A program made the translations under genes and the position numbers. Shown here piece after piece: positions 7,157-15,781 of a DNA stretch of 64,000 nt (position 1 is its first letter; each line of letters begins with the position of its first letter). Location: the NCBI RefSeq assembly GCF_030065885.1, contig NZ_JASJCS010000007.1:1-64000 (forward strand), read 5' to 3'. The notes below the pieces were generated by a model that worked only from the letters and a program-made list of their open reading frames with translations, was not told where the DNA came from and made no database searches. This stretch comes from Ilumatobacter sp. Lineage in GTDB: Bacteria > Actinomycetota > Acidimicrobiia > Acidimicrobiales > Ilumatobacteraceae.

Positions 7157-8959
7157 ATGTTCACCAGCCGCCGCTTCAACGTCATCGCTGCCACCGCCAT
7201 CGCCGGGGCGATCGGCACGGTCGGCATCGTCGCCGCCGGCTCGTCCGGGTCGACGACCAGCTCGTCGCCTGCCTCGGCCGCGCCGAGCCCCACACCGGAC
7301 GGACCGACGGCCCCGGCACCGACCGAACCGGTGGCCACCACCCCCGCTGCGACGACCGCCGCAACGACGCCGGCTGCATCGGCGACCGCCGGGGAGGCAG
7401 CTCCGACGGCGGCGCCCGGCGCGACGGATGCTGCGCCGGCTGCGAAGGATGGTGCCTCGGCGACGCCGTCCACCGCGTCGGAGCCGTCGAACCCGGACAC
7501 CGAGCCCGCCGACCCCGAGCGGCCCGCACCGGGCGAGCCGGGCGTCGTCGACGGCGAGGAGGGCACGACCGACCCGCCGCCACCCCCGCCGCCTCCTCCG
7601 CCGAGTGACCTCATCGAGCTCGCCTCGGTGCCGAAGCCACCGCCGCCCCTTCCGCCGATTCCGGGCCCGGTCGACCTGGTCACGCTGCCGATGGACCCGG
7701 GCCCCGGACCGATCGACGATTACGCCGCCCCGGTCGACCCGACGCCCTGGAACGTCGGAACCGACTTCCAGGTCGTGGCGATCCCGGGGTACCTCGGTGA
7801 CTTCTCGAGCGGCTACTCCGGCTGCCAGCTCGAGTGCGTCACGACCGCACTGCTCAGCTCGAACCCGGTGAACCCGAACGTCCAGCTCGACGCCACGACG
7901 ACGGTGCCCGTGCACTTCGAGGTCGAGGTCAACGAGACGTACGGCGACTGGGGCAAGCACTTCAACAACCCCGGCTACGACACCGAGTGGTCGACCACGC
8001 TCGGGCCACTCCAGCCCGACACGACCTACGACCTGACCCTGATCGCCATCGACCAGGACGGTCACTCGAAGGTGTACGAGCACCAGTTCACGACCGTGGC
8101 GATCATCGACGGATTCGCCAGCAACGCGAAGGGCTGCGCGCTCGCCTGCATCACCGAGGGCACCGTCGAGATCGACGGCGCACCCAACGACGTCGAGGTT
8201 CACGTGAAGACCAACACCCCCGCCGCGCTGCAGGTGTGGTTGTCGACGTTCGAGCCGACCTGGGTCGACGACCCCGACGCCAAGCCGGCGTACGACCCGG
8301 TCCACGAGAGCGACACCCCGTCGACCAGCACCACCTTCGACGTGAAGGACCTCGAGTACGCCACGCTCTACCACGTGGTCGCCCGGGCCCACGACGACCA
8401 CGGTGACCACTACCGGGTCGGCACGTTCCAGACCGGCGCCGAGCCGCAGGTCGACGTGCTCGTCACGTTCGAGGAGATCACGGTCACCCACGACGGCGAC
8501 GAGGGCGACAGCAACCGCGGTGAGATCCGGTTCAGCTGGGGCTTCGACGGCACCGGCATCGGCGGCCGCAGCGAGCAGAAGATGCACCCCGGCAAGGTCT
8601 CGATCGACGGTAGCAACGCCAAGTGGTTCCGGTTCGACCCGACGGCCGAGTCGATCCCGAATCCCACGATCGGTGCCCACGAGCGTGACTGGGACGGCCT
8701 GATCGAGTGGTGCAGCTACGGCTGGGGCCCCGGCGTCGAGCCGAGCTACGTGGCCGACTGCGACATGAAGACCAACGTCGCCCACCACGGCGGCCCGGTC
8801 AGCCTGGAGCAGATCGAGGCGTTCCCGCCCTGCAGCCAGTTCGGCGTCGACGCCGGCGCCGGTGCCCGCTGCGCCGCCCTCGGCAGCTCGGTGTTCGGCA
8901 CCCGTGACCCCGACTACGTGCACTTCAGCGCCGTCGTGTCGTTCGTCGTGCACGACTGA
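7157..8959 (+). CDS. Secreted protein with Ala/Thr/Pro-rich stalk, polyproline and FnIII-like domains
   Basis: 600 aa. It has an N-terminal signal/anchor (FNVIAATAIAGAIGTVGIVAAG), then a ~110-residue low-complexity Ala/Pro/Thr/Ser stalk, a run of ten prolines near residue 145 and a second PPPPLPPIP stretch. The C-terminal ~400 residues contain fibronectin-III-like repeats (TTYDLTLIAIDQDGHSKVYEHQFTT) and several cysteine pairs (GCQLEC, GCALAC) expected to form disulfides. The ATG at 7157 follows a perfect AGGAGGA. It is probably a cell-surface or extracellular protein of unknown binding function. Confidence 0.85.
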   Translation: MFTSRRFNVIAATAIAGAIGTVGIVAAGSSGSTTSSSPASAAPSPTPDGPTAPAPTEPVATTPAATTAATTPAASATAGEAAPTAAPGATDAAPAAKDGASATPSTASEPSNPDTEPADPERPAPGEPGVVDGEEGTTDPPPPPPPPPPSDLIELASVPKPPPPLPPIPGPVDLVTLPMDPGPGPIDDYAAPVDPTPWNVGTDFQVVAIPGYLGDFSSGYSGCQLECVTTALLSSNPVNPNVQLDATTTVPVHFEVEVNETYGDWGKHFNNPGYDTEWSTTLGPLQPDTTYDLTLIAIDQDGHSKVYEHQFTTVAIIDGFASNAKGCALACITEGTVEIDGAPNDVEVHVKTNTPAALQVWLSTFEPTWVDDPDAKPAYDPVHESDTPSTSTTFDVKDLEYATLYHVVARAHDDHGDHYRVGTFQTGAEPQVDVLVTFEEITVTHDGDEGDSNRGEIRFSWGFDGTGIGGRSEQKMHPGKVSIDGSNAKWFRFDPTAESIPNPTIGAHERDWDGLIEWCSYGWGPGVEPSYVADCDMKTNVAHHGGPVSLEQIEAFPPCSQFGVDAGAGARCAALGSSVFGTRDPDYVHFSAVVSFVVHD

Positions 8960-8990
8960 TCCACACCCCACCCCTGGCGGGAACCGGCGG

Positions 8991-9024
8991 GACGGGAGGA
9001 CGGCCTTGCAGCCGTCCTCCCGTC
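8991..9024 (+). terminator. Strong intrinsic-type hairpin after the secreted protein gene
   Basis: A perfect 14-bp stem (GACGGGAGGACGGC at 8991-9004 with its complement at 9011-9024) encloses the loop CTTGCA, 31 bp after the stop codon. There is no U-run, as is usual in high-GC actinobacteria. It also sits downstream of the end of cobO on the other strand and may act in both directions. Confidence 0.75.
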
Positions 9025-9151
9025 GTCGCGCCCGGATGCCGCAACTCGACGCCGCCGCCCGAGCGTGCGGTCGGCTACCCGGTCACGTCACGACCCTGCG
9101 TCCCGCCCTGACCGCTGCGGTGAAGCCAGGGGAGGGCAACGTTGGCGGCGA

Positions 9152-9739
9152 TCAGTAGTCGATGCCGCGCTTGGCGCGGATCCCCTGCTGGTAGGCGTGC
9201 TTCACCTCGGTCATCTCGGTGACCGTGTCGGCGATGGCGACGATCTCCGCGGGAGCGTCGCGGCCCGTGACGATGACGTTGACATGGCGCGGCCGGCTGG
9301 TGATCGTGTCGACGACGTCCTGCTGGTCGATCCAACCCCAGGTGCAGAGGTAGGTGAGCTCGTCGAGGATCACCAGATCGTGCTCGCCGGCCTCGATCAA
9401 GCGCTTCGCTGCGGTCCAGCCCTCCCGCGCATGCGCCCGGTCGTCGTCGAGGTTGTCGGAGTCCCACGTGAACCCGTCGCCGAACGCGTGCCAGTCGACG
9501 CCGAGCTTCCGTCCGATCGCCTCCTCGCCGACCTTCCACTCGCTCGACTTGATGAACTGTGCGACGGCGACGTTCCAGTCGGCAGCGAGCGCCCGGATCA
9601 TGACGCCGAACGCCGCTGAGCTCTTGCCCTTGCCGTTGCCGGTGTTGACCAGCACGAGCGAGTCGGCCGAGCGCAGACCGTCGGGTCGCGGGTCGTCGGT
9701 GAGTGCCTCGGTCGTGGGTGTCGTCGCGTCGTCGCTCAT
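9152..9739 (-). CDS. cobO: Cob(I)yrinic acid a,c-diamide adenosyltransferase
   Basis: Adenosylates cobalt in corrinoid synthesis or salvage. The 195-aa protein has the CobA/CobO P-loop GNGKGKSSAAFG near residues 34-45, the segment VAQFIKSSEWKVGE, the Walker B-like LVILDELTYLCTWGW and the C-terminal VTEMTEVKHAYQQGIRAKRGIDY typical of the family. It is transcribed away from a cobalamin riboswitch and btuFCD, fitting a B12 salvage locus. The ATG at 9739 has a TAGGCT hexamer 10 nt upstream. Confidence 0.93.
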   Translation of the reverse strand: MSDDATTPTTEALTDDPRPDGLRSADSLVLVNTGNGKGKSSAAFGVMIRALAADWNVAVAQFIKSSEWKVGEEAIGRKLGVDWHAFGDGFTWDSDNLDDDRAHAREGWTAAKRLIEAGEHDLVILDELTYLCTWGWIDQQDVVDTITSRPRHVNVIVTGRDAPAEIVAIADTVTEMTEVKHAYQQGIRAKRGIDY

Positions 9740-9789
9740 CAGGCGGCGCAGCCTATTGGACTGTCGGCGAACCCAGGCGACCGTGTAGA

Positions 9790-9900
9790 GTCTGCGACCG
9801 CACGGTTCGGTGCGAAGTCCGGTGAGATCCCGGCGCTGTCCCGCAACGGTGGTTCCAGATTCGGTCTGGACGAGCCCGGTCGACCCGCTCCGCGCGCGAA
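9790..9900 (+). promoter_or_regulatory. Cobalamin riboswitch aptamer
   Basis: The RNA contains the conserved core CGGTGCGAAGTCCGGTG (9808-9824) followed by GCGCTGTCCCGCAACGGT (9833-9850), the signature junction of the B12 aptamer, and a B12-box-like GAGCCCGGTCGACC near 9872-9885. It precedes a substrate-binding lipoprotein and an FecCD-type ABC transporter, which identifies that system as a B12 importer rather than a siderophore importer. Confidence 0.88.
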
Positions 9901-9924
9901 ACCCAGACCCTCGAGGCAAGGGCG

Positions 9925-9950
9925 GTTCGCAGGCCGGTGTCCGGCCGAAC
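9925..9950 (+). promoter_or_regulatory. Expression-platform hairpin of the cobalamin riboswitch
   Basis: GGCCGG (9932-9937) pairs perfectly with CCGGCC (9941-9946) around a TGT loop. The stem is extended by GTTC (9925-9928) with GAAC (9947-9950). It lies between the aptamer and the ribosome site of btuF (GGAGGAG at 9974-9980), so it probably mediates termination or an anti-terminator switch. Confidence 0.55.
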
Positions 9951-9986
9951 GACCCACTTGTCCTCCCACCCGTGGAGGAGACATCC

Positions 9987-10961
9987 ATGCGCAGACTCCC
10001 GCTGTTCGCCGGCCTGCTGGCGGCCGGACTGCTCGCCGCCGCGTGCGGCGACGACGCCACCGACGAGGCGGCCGCGTCCGCCACCACCCAGCCCGCCGTC
10101 GTCGCAGACGAACCCGTCGAGGACACCGACGAGGCGGCCACACCCGACGAGGCGCCCGCCGACGAGCAGCCGGCGCGTGATGCGCCGAGCACGATCATCT
10201 CGCTGTCGCCGACGGCGACCGAGATGCTCTACGCGATCGGTGCCGGCGACCAGGTGCTCGCCGTCGACGACTTCTCGAACTACCCGCCCGAGGCGGCGGC
10301 GAAGATGCAGGGGCTCAGCGGCTTCGAACCGAACGTCGAGGCGATCGCCGGGCTCGAGCCGGACCTCGTCGTCACCGACGGCACCAACCCGGACCTGCTC
10401 GGACAGCTCGACACGCTCGGCATCGACCGCTGGGAGGGACCCGCCGCCAGCACGTTCGACGACGTGTACGACCAGATCGAGCAGCTCGGCGCCGCGACGG
10501 GCCGCGCCGACGAGGCTGCCGAGCTGGTCGGGCAGATGCAGAGCGAGGTCGACGCGGTGATCGCCGGCCTGCCGGCGCTCGACGAGCCGCTCACCTACTA
10601 CCACGAGCTCGACAGCACGTTCTTCACGGTCTCGTCCGAGACGTTCATCGGGGCGGTCTACGACGAGATGGGGCTGGTGAACATCGTCGACCTCTCCGGC
10701 GAGGACCTGGGCTTCTACCCGCAGCTGAGCGCCGAGTTCGTCATCGACTCGAATCCCGACCTGATCTTCCTCGCGTGCACCAAGTACTGCGGCGAGACGG
10801 CCGACACGGTCGCCGAGCGACCGGGGTGGGACGCGATCGATGCACTCGCGAACGGCGGCGTCATCGAGATGGACGACGACATCGCCTCCCGCTGGGGGCC
10901 GCGCATCGTCGACTACCTGCAGGCCGCCGGCGACGCGGTCGGTGTCGTCGCCGAGGGCTGA
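9987..10961 (+). CDS. btuF: Vitamin B12-binding lipoprotein (BtuF-like)
   Basis: 324 aa. It has a lipoprotein signal with LLAAAC and a lipidated Cys at 20, an acidic Ala/Glu/Asp/Thr linker to ~65, then two periplasmic-binding lobes beginning TIISLSPTATEMLYAIGAGDQVLAVDDFSNYP and joined by a helix. This arrangement is typical of class III binding proteins (BtuF/FecB). A cobalamin riboswitch lies directly upstream and permease and ATPase genes follow, so the ligand is inferred to be B12. A GGAGGAG site precedes the ATG at 9987. Confidence 0.9.
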   Translation: MRRLPLFAGLLAAGLLAAACGDDATDEAAASATTQPAVVADEPVEDTDEAATPDEAPADEQPARDAPSTIISLSPTATEMLYAIGAGDQVLAVDDFSNYPPEAAAKMQGLSGFEPNVEAIAGLEPDLVVTDGTNPDLLGQLDTLGIDRWEGPAASTFDDVYDQIEQLGAATGRADEAAELVGQMQSEVDAVIAGLPALDEPLTYYHELDSTFFTVSSETFIGAVYDEMGLVNIVDLSGEDLGFYPQLSAEFVIDSNPDLIFLACTKYCGETADTVAERPGWDAIDALANGGVIEMDDDIASRWGPRIVDYLQAAGDAVGVVAEG

Positions 10962-10973
10962 GCAGGCAGCGCC

Positions 10974-12026
10974 GTGCACGACGAGCAGCGCCGCGAGCGG
11001 AGGCGGGGAGCCGGCTGGTACGTGACCGCGGCGCTCGTCACGGTTGCAGCGGTGCTCCTCGGCGCAATGATCGGACCGGCGGGGCCGACGTGGTGGCGGG
11101 TGCCGCTGGCCCTGCTCGATCACCTCCCGCTGATCTCGATCGACAGCGGCGTGTCCGATCGCGAGTGGTCGATCATCTGGGACATCCGGATGCCGCGCGT
11201 CGTGCTGGCCGGCCTGGTCGGCGCCATGCTGTCGGTGGGCGGTGCGAGCTACCAGGGCGTGTTCCGCAACCCGCTCGTCGACCCGTACCTCCTCGGTGCC
11301 GCCGCCGGTGCAGGGCTCGGCGCGACCCTGATGATCGCCACGTGGGGCGACGTCGGCTCGGGATGGCCGATCGATCCGGTCCCTGCGGTTGCCTTCGTGT
11401 TCGCGCTCGGCGCCGTCGCGGTGACCTACCTCGTCGGGGCGTCGTTCGGTGGGCTGCGTTCGACGGCGACCCTGGTGTTGGCGGGTGTGGCGATGGTCTC
11501 GTTGCTCACCGCCGTGCAGACGTTCGTGCTGCAGCGCAACACCGAAGTCGTCCGTGAGGTCTACAACTGGATCCTCGGCCGCGTGTCGACGGCGACGTGG
11601 GCGGACGTCCGGCTCGTGCTGCCGTACGTCACGATCAGCTGCGTCGTGCTGTTCCTGCACCGCCGCCACCTCGACCTGCTGCGGGTGGGCGACGACGAGG
11701 CCATCACGCTCGGCGTGCCGGTCACCCGCGTGCGCCTGATCGTCGTGATCGCAGCGACGCTCGGCACGGCGGCGGTCGTGGCGGTGAGCGGTCTCATCGG
11801 CTTCGTCGGTCTGGTCGTGCCGCACATCGTGCGGCTGATCGCCGGCGCGGGATACCGGCGCCTGCTGCCCCTGACGATCGCGTTCGGCGCCGCGTTCCTC
11901 ATCATCGCCGACATCCCCGGCCGGATGTTGACCGCGCCGGCCGAGCTCCCGATCGGCGTCGTGACGGCGTTCGTCGGGGCACCGTTCTTCATCGTGCTCC
12001 TGCGGACCAGGGATCTGACCCGATGA
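10974..12026 (+). CDS. btuC: B12 ABC transporter permease (FecCD/BtuC family)
   Basis: 350 aa with about ten transmembrane helices. It carries the family segments RMPRVVLAGLVGAMLSVGGASYQGVFRNPLVDPYLLG and a C-terminal SGLIGFVGLVVPHIVRLIAG, where the EAA-like coupling loop meets the ATPase. The start is GTG 10974, 12 bp after btuF. The stop overlaps the ATPase ATG by 4 nt. Confidence 0.93.
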   Translation: MHDEQRRERRRGAGWYVTAALVTVAAVLLGAMIGPAGPTWWRVPLALLDHLPLISIDSGVSDREWSIIWDIRMPRVVLAGLVGAMLSVGGASYQGVFRNPLVDPYLLGAAAGAGLGATLMIATWGDVGSGWPIDPVPAVAFVFALGAVAVTYLVGASFGGLRSTATLVLAGVAMVSLLTAVQTFVLQRNTEVVREVYNWILGRVSTATWADVRLVLPYVTISCVVLFLHRRHLDLLRVGDDEAITLGVPVTRVRLIVVIAATLGTAAVVAVSGLIGFVGLVVPHIVRLIAGAGYRRLLPLTIAFGAAFLIIADIPGRMLTAPAELPIGVVTAFVGAPFFIVLLRTRDLTR

Positions 12027-12805
12027 GCTCGATCGAGTTCCGCGGCCTGTCGGTGACGTACGGCAAGCGCGTCGCGGTCCAGCCGTTCGACGACGTGGTC
12101 CGGTCCGGCGAATGGCTCGGCCTGATCGGGCCGAACGGGGCCGGGAAGTCGTCGCTGCTCAAGTCGGCGGTCGGGATCGGCCCGTCCGCCGGCGACGTAC
12201 TCGTCGACGGAGCATCGTTGTCCCTTCGCTCGCGCTCGCGGCGCGCGGCGCTCGTCGCCTACGTGCCGCAGGACCCGTTGATGCCCGCGGACATGACCGG
12301 CTTCGAGTACGCGCTTCTCGGCCGCGCGCCGTACGTCGGCTACTTCGGGACCGAGAGCCGCCACGACCGGGCCATGGTGCACGGAGTGCTCGAGCGGCTG
12401 GCATTGAGTGAGTTCGCAGACCGGCGGTTGGGCGAGCTCAGCGGCGGTGAGCGGCAGCGCCTGCTGCTCGCCCGGGCGCTCGCCACCGAGGCCCCGATCC
12501 TGCTGCTCGACGAGCCGACCAGCGCCCTCGACATCGGCCATCAGCAGCAGTCGCTCGAGCTCGTCGCCCGCCTGCGCGACGACCATGGGCTGACGGTCAT
12601 CTCTGCCATGCACGACCTCACCCTCGCCGGGATGTACAGCGACCGCCTGGCGCTGCTGTACGAGGGGAGCGTGGTCGCGAGCGGCGATCCCGTCGACGTG
12701 CTGCGGCCCGAGACGCTCGCCGAGTTCTACGGCGTCCGGGTCACGGTGCACCACGAACCCGACGGCACCGTGGTCGTCATCCCGCGCCGAGAAACCCTCG
12801 CCTGA
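12023..12805 (+). CDS. btuD: B12 ABC transporter ATP-binding protein
   Basis: 260 aa. Walker A GPNGAGKSS sits at residues 36-44, the ABC signature LSGGERQR is near 137, Walker B ILLLDEPTSALD follows, and the switch His is in SAMHDLTLAG. It belongs to the FecE/BtuD ATPases. The ATG overlaps the permease stop (ATGA), and it is the third gene under the cobalamin riboswitch. Confidence 0.93.
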   Translation: MSSIEFRGLSVTYGKRVAVQPFDDVVRSGEWLGLIGPNGAGKSSLLKSAVGIGPSAGDVLVDGASLSLRSRSRRAALVAYVPQDPLMPADMTGFEYALLGRAPYVGYFGTESRHDRAMVHGVLERLALSEFADRRLGELSGGERQRLLLARALATEAPILLLDEPTSALDIGHQQQSLELVARLRDDHGLTVISAMHDLTLAGMYSDRLALLYEGSVVASGDPVDVLRPETLAEFYGVRVTVHHEPDGTVVVIPRRETLA

Positions 12806-12834
12806 CCGCCGTCCGCGGGCCGTACCGTGGAGCC

Positions 12835-13728
12835 GTGGACGTCGACGTGGCCGCCGCGAGCCGGTTCCTCGGCGAGCTGTTCGACGAGCCGATCGTCGCC
12901 GAGCCGGCCGGGGCGGGCATGTGGTCGCGCTGCTTCGGGTTCGAGCACGACGGCGCACGGCTCGTCGTGCGGTTCGGCCGGCACCGCGACGATTTCGAGT
13001 GCGACCGGTTCGCGGCGCGGTTCGCTCGTCCCGGCCTGCCGATTCCTCGGGTCCACGCCGTCGGCGAGGCGCCCCGCGGCTGGTACGCGATCTCCGACCG
13101 GGCCGACGGCCGAGCGCTCGAAGACGTCCCGACCGACCAGTGGCGTCGCCTGGTGCCGGCAGTCGCCGGCGCGTTGGCGGCGATGCGCACGATCGAGCCA
13201 CCCGAAGGGTGGGGCGGCTGGACGCCTGCCGGGACCGGCGAGTTCGGCGGCTGGCGGTCGTTCCTGCTGTCGGTCGCCGAGGACGGCGACGACGAGCGTC
13301 AGCAGGGCCAGCTGGCGAGCGTCGAAGCGCATCCGGACGGCGCCGCCTGCTTTCGCTGGGGCTTGTCGCTGCTCGACGAGACCGCCAGGGACGACGTGCC
13401 GCGATCGGTGCTCCACGTCGACCTGATCAACCGCAACGTCCACGTCGCCGGCGACAGGATCACCGGGATCTTCGACTGGGGCTGCGGCTGCTACGGCGAC
13501 CCCCTCTACGAGCTCGCCTGGTTCGACTTCTGGTCGCCGTGGCACCCGAACCTCGACGTCGATCTGCTGCTCGAGACGACCGACCTGCCGCTCGGGAGCG
13601 ACCGGCACCTCGCCTGCGTCGTCCACATCGGGCTGGCGCACCTCGCCTACAACGCGCACCACGGCACCGCGCAGGCCGTGACGGAGACCGCTGACCGACT
13701 GCGCGCCGTCGTCGCGCGATTCGGCTGA
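12835..13728 (+). CDS. Aminoglycoside-phosphotransferase (APH)-fold kinase
   Basis: 297 aa of the APH/choline kinase fold. Its catalytic loop HVDLINRNVHV (HxDxxxxN) is followed by the metal-binding FDWGCGCYGDPLYELAWFD. The N-lobe nucleotide loop region is AGAGMWSRCFGFEHDGARLVVRFGRH. The substrate is unknown; chromosomal members are not necessarily resistance genes. The GTG start at 12835 has TACCGT 6 nt upstream and no ribosome site. Confidence 0.82.
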   Translation: MDVDVAAASRFLGELFDEPIVAEPAGAGMWSRCFGFEHDGARLVVRFGRHRDDFECDRFAARFARPGLPIPRVHAVGEAPRGWYAISDRADGRALEDVPTDQWRRLVPAVAGALAAMRTIEPPEGWGGWTPAGTGEFGGWRSFLLSVAEDGDDERQQGQLASVEAHPDGAACFRWGLSLLDETARDDVPRSVLHVDLINRNVHVAGDRITGIFDWGCGCYGDPLYELAWFDFWSPWHPNLDVDLLLETTDLPLGSDRHLACVVHIGLAHLAYNAHHGTAQAVTETADRLRAVVARFG

Positions 13729-13824
13729 TCGCCCGGCCGTAGCGCGATTCGGGAGGGGTACCGGAGGCCCTGTTCGCCGCCGGGGCCCGAGGCGTATCGT
13801 CGAAGGCGGAGAGGAGGTTCCCCC

Positions 13825-14043
13825 ATGCGTACCTCTCGTTCTTCCACGGCGCAGTGCGCCCGCCGGGCGATCGGGCTGACGGCGGTCGCACTTGTGGCTG
13901 TCGCCCCGGTGGCATGCAGCGACGACGACGGCGGCCCGGGCCCCGCCGAGGAACCCGGACCTGCCGAGGAGCCCGGCCCAGGGGGCGACATCGGCCCGGG
14001 GGATGACATCGGCCCGGGAGACGACGTCGGCCCAGGAGGCTGA
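13825..14043 (+). CDS. Small secreted or lipoprotein-like peptide with Gly-Pro-Asp repeats
   Basis: 72 aa: a basic N-terminus, a hydrophobic stretch IGLTAVALVAVAPVAC that ends in a lipobox-like cysteine, SDDDGG, and then a tail built from short repeats (PAEEPG twice, then three GPGDD/GPGGD units with I or V between). A GAGGAGG site precedes the ATG at 13825. Probably a cell-wall-exposed or lipidated acidic peptide of unknown role. Confidence 0.6.
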   Translation: MRTSRSSTAQCARRAIGLTAVALVAVAPVACSDDDGGPGPAEEPGPAEEPGPGGDIGPGDDIGPGDDVGPGG

Positions 14044-14065
14044 GACGCCGCAGACGGGCCTGCGT

Positions 14066-14083
14066 CGTGGTCAACCGACCACG
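14066..14083. terminator. Hairpin between convergent small-protein and DMT genes
   Basis: CGTGGTC (14066-14072) and GACCACG (14077-14083) form a perfect 7-bp stem with an AACC loop. It lies just past the + strand stop and overlaps the stop codon of the minus-strand DMT gene. A bidirectional terminator is plausible. Confidence 0.5.
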
Positions 14084-14961
14084 GTGACCACGATGACGCC
14101 GGCCAGGACGAGCCCGCTGGCGACGTACTCGCTGCGCGTGTGCCGCTCGCCGAGGTGCAGCCGGGCGAGCGCGAAGGCGATCAGGAGCTCGACCTGACCG
14201 AGCGTGCGGACCTTGGCCGCGCTCTCGAGCGTGAACGCCCAGGCCCACCCGATCGAGCCGAGCAGGCTGAAGACCCCGACCCACGTCGCCGGCCAACGCG
14301 CGGCGAGCACGGCGCGGATCTCGGCCGGCTCGGTCGCCGCGAGCCAGGCGAGGTTGATCGCCGTCTGGACACCGAGCAGCACCGTGAGCGTGAACACGGC
14401 CCGGTCGAACGAGGGCGCGCCGGTGAGGCTGCGCGAGGCCGCACCGATCCCGATCGCGGCGATCGCGAAGCCTGCGCCGGCGACGAGGCCCATGAGTGCC
14501 GCCGGATCCCCGGCACGTCGGAGCAGCGAGGTCAGGTCACCCTTCGCAGCGAGCGCAGCGACCCCGATGCTGACCAGCACGGCGCCTGGCCAGCCGAGCG
14601 GGGCGAGGCCGGTCCCCACGCCGATCAGGCCGAGCGTGGCGACGATCAGCACCTCGGACTTCGAGTAGACGGTGCCGATCGCGAAGTCGCGGAGCTTGAA
14701 CGATCGGAGCAGCGCGACGGTGGCGACGATCTGTGAGACGCCGGCCGCGGCGACGATCCACCAGAACCGTCCGGGAACATCGGGCACGTCGCGCCCGGCG
14801 AGTCCGAACAGGGCGGCGCTCAGCAGCACCGCGAGCGGGAGCCCGTACGCGTAGCGGACGAAGCCGGCGGCGTTGGTGCCGAGCACCGAGCGCAGCTCGT
14901 GCTGGCGGGAGGTGCGCAGGATCTGGAAGGTGGCGGCGGCGAGCGTGATCGGAATCCACAT
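14071..14961 (-). CDS. DMT/EamA-superfamily transporter
   Basis: 296 aa with about ten hydrophobic segments in two five-helix halves (start MWIPITLAAATFQILRTSRQ, end YVASGLVLAGVIVVTVVG). The conserved SKSEVLIVATLGLI and the late RLHLGERHTRSEYVASG fit EamA permeases. The substrate is not predictable. No operon partner is evident. Confidence 0.85.
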   Translation of the reverse strand: MWIPITLAAATFQILRTSRQHELRSVLGTNAAGFVRYAYGLPLAVLLSAALFGLAGRDVPDVPGRFWWIVAAAGVSQIVATVALLRSFKLRDFAIGTVYSKSEVLIVATLGLIGVGTGLAPLGWPGAVLVSIGVAALAAKGDLTSLLRRAGDPAALMGLVAGAGFAIAAIGIGAASRSLTGAPSFDRAVFTLTVLLGVQTAINLAWLAATEPAEIRAVLAARWPATWVGVFSLLGSIGWAWAFTLESAAKVRTLGQVELLIAFALARLHLGERHTRSEYVASGLVLAGVIVVTVVG

Positions 14962-15076
14962 GGCGTCTCGACATTCGGGATGAGCGACCCGATGTGTGAG
15001 ACGACCATAGCTCGTCCGTTCGATGGGCGACCGATGCCTCGGCGATGCCGCCGCACTCGGGCGGGCGGCGGCATCG

Positions 15077-15105
15077 CGCCGTGATCATGGGGTCATCACG
15101 CGGCG
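15077..15105 (-). terminator. Imperfect hairpin at the end of the secreted 169-aa protein gene
   Basis: CGCCGTGAT (15077-15085) pairs with ATCAC and GGCG (15095-15105) with a small bulge, around a 9-nt loop. It overlaps the stop codon of the minus-strand gene that ends at 15096. Confidence 0.4.
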
Positions 15106-15605
15106 ATCGGTTCGGCCTCGGCGACGTCGCTGCCGCCGAGCTCGACCATCCCGTCCCAGGCGGTGACATCGCCGTAGCGGGTCTTGTAGAGGCCGCTGCC
15201 CTCGAGCCATGCCTGGCCGCGCCCGTGGGCGAACAGCTCGACGTCGCCGTCGACGATGACGGAGAAGTCGCTGCCGCGCACGTACACGCCGCCGGTGAAG
15301 TCGCTCAGGATCACCTCGGTGTCGGCCTCGGCCTCGGCGGGTGCCCCGTCGCGGTCGTCGACACCGCGGACGACGAAGCGCATGTCGCCGGCCCGGTCGG
15401 TGAGGATGACGTCGCCGTCCGCTCGGAGGCGGATCCAGCCGCCCATGTCGATCTCGACGTCGCCGGTGCCCTTGGCCGCCAGCGAGCCGCGTCCCTCGAC
15501 CGTCGGATCACCGGTCGATTCGTCGGACTGCGCAGCGGCGAGCCCGGCGGGGGCCAGGACGGCTCCGACGGTCAGTGCCAGTGCTGAGATGAGCAGTTTC
15601 TTCAT
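15096..15605 (-). CDS. Secreted beta-rich hypothetical protein
   Basis: 169 aa with a clear Sec signal (MKKLLISALALTVGAVLAPAGLAAAQ). The mature part consists of short alternating beta segments (GDVEIDMGGWIRLRADGDVIL, FTGGVYVRGSDFSVIVDGDVELFAHG). I do not recognise the family; it resembles a small beta-helix or beta-sandwich exported protein. The ATG at 15605 is preceded by an AAGGGAA-like ribosome site. Confidence 0.75.
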   Translation of the reverse strand: MKKLLISALALTVGAVLAPAGLAAAQSDESTGDPTVEGRGSLAAKGTGDVEIDMGGWIRLRADGDVILTDRAGDMRFVVRGVDDRDGAPAEAEADTEVILSDFTGGVYVRGSDFSVIVDGDVELFAHGRGQAWLEGSGLYKTRYGDVTAWDGMVELGGSDVAEAEPIAA

Positions 15606-15781
15606 GGTGGATTCCCTTTCTGCGGTGGTATCCACACGATGAGCCGCGCAGGTGAGACCGCCCCAGGACATGGGTAAGGTCGAGACGCGAGTCCGGTAAG
15701 GATGATCAGGAGCCCGACCATGTCACGGGGAGTGGCACACCACCCGGAACCGCGACCGGCAGATGCGGCGTCGAAGAGGCC

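Noticed and set aside
7574..7603. Run of CCG/CCC codons as a possible simple-sequence repeat for phase variation
   Set aside because: Mixed CCG/CCA/CCC codons encode polyproline and are not a perfect DNA repeat tract, so slippage is unlikely.
7007..8971. 654-codon minus-strand frame opposite the secreted protein gene
   Set aside because: Its Gly/Val/Asp/Arg-rich composition mirrors the real + strand gene, which has a signal sequence and a perfect ribosome site.
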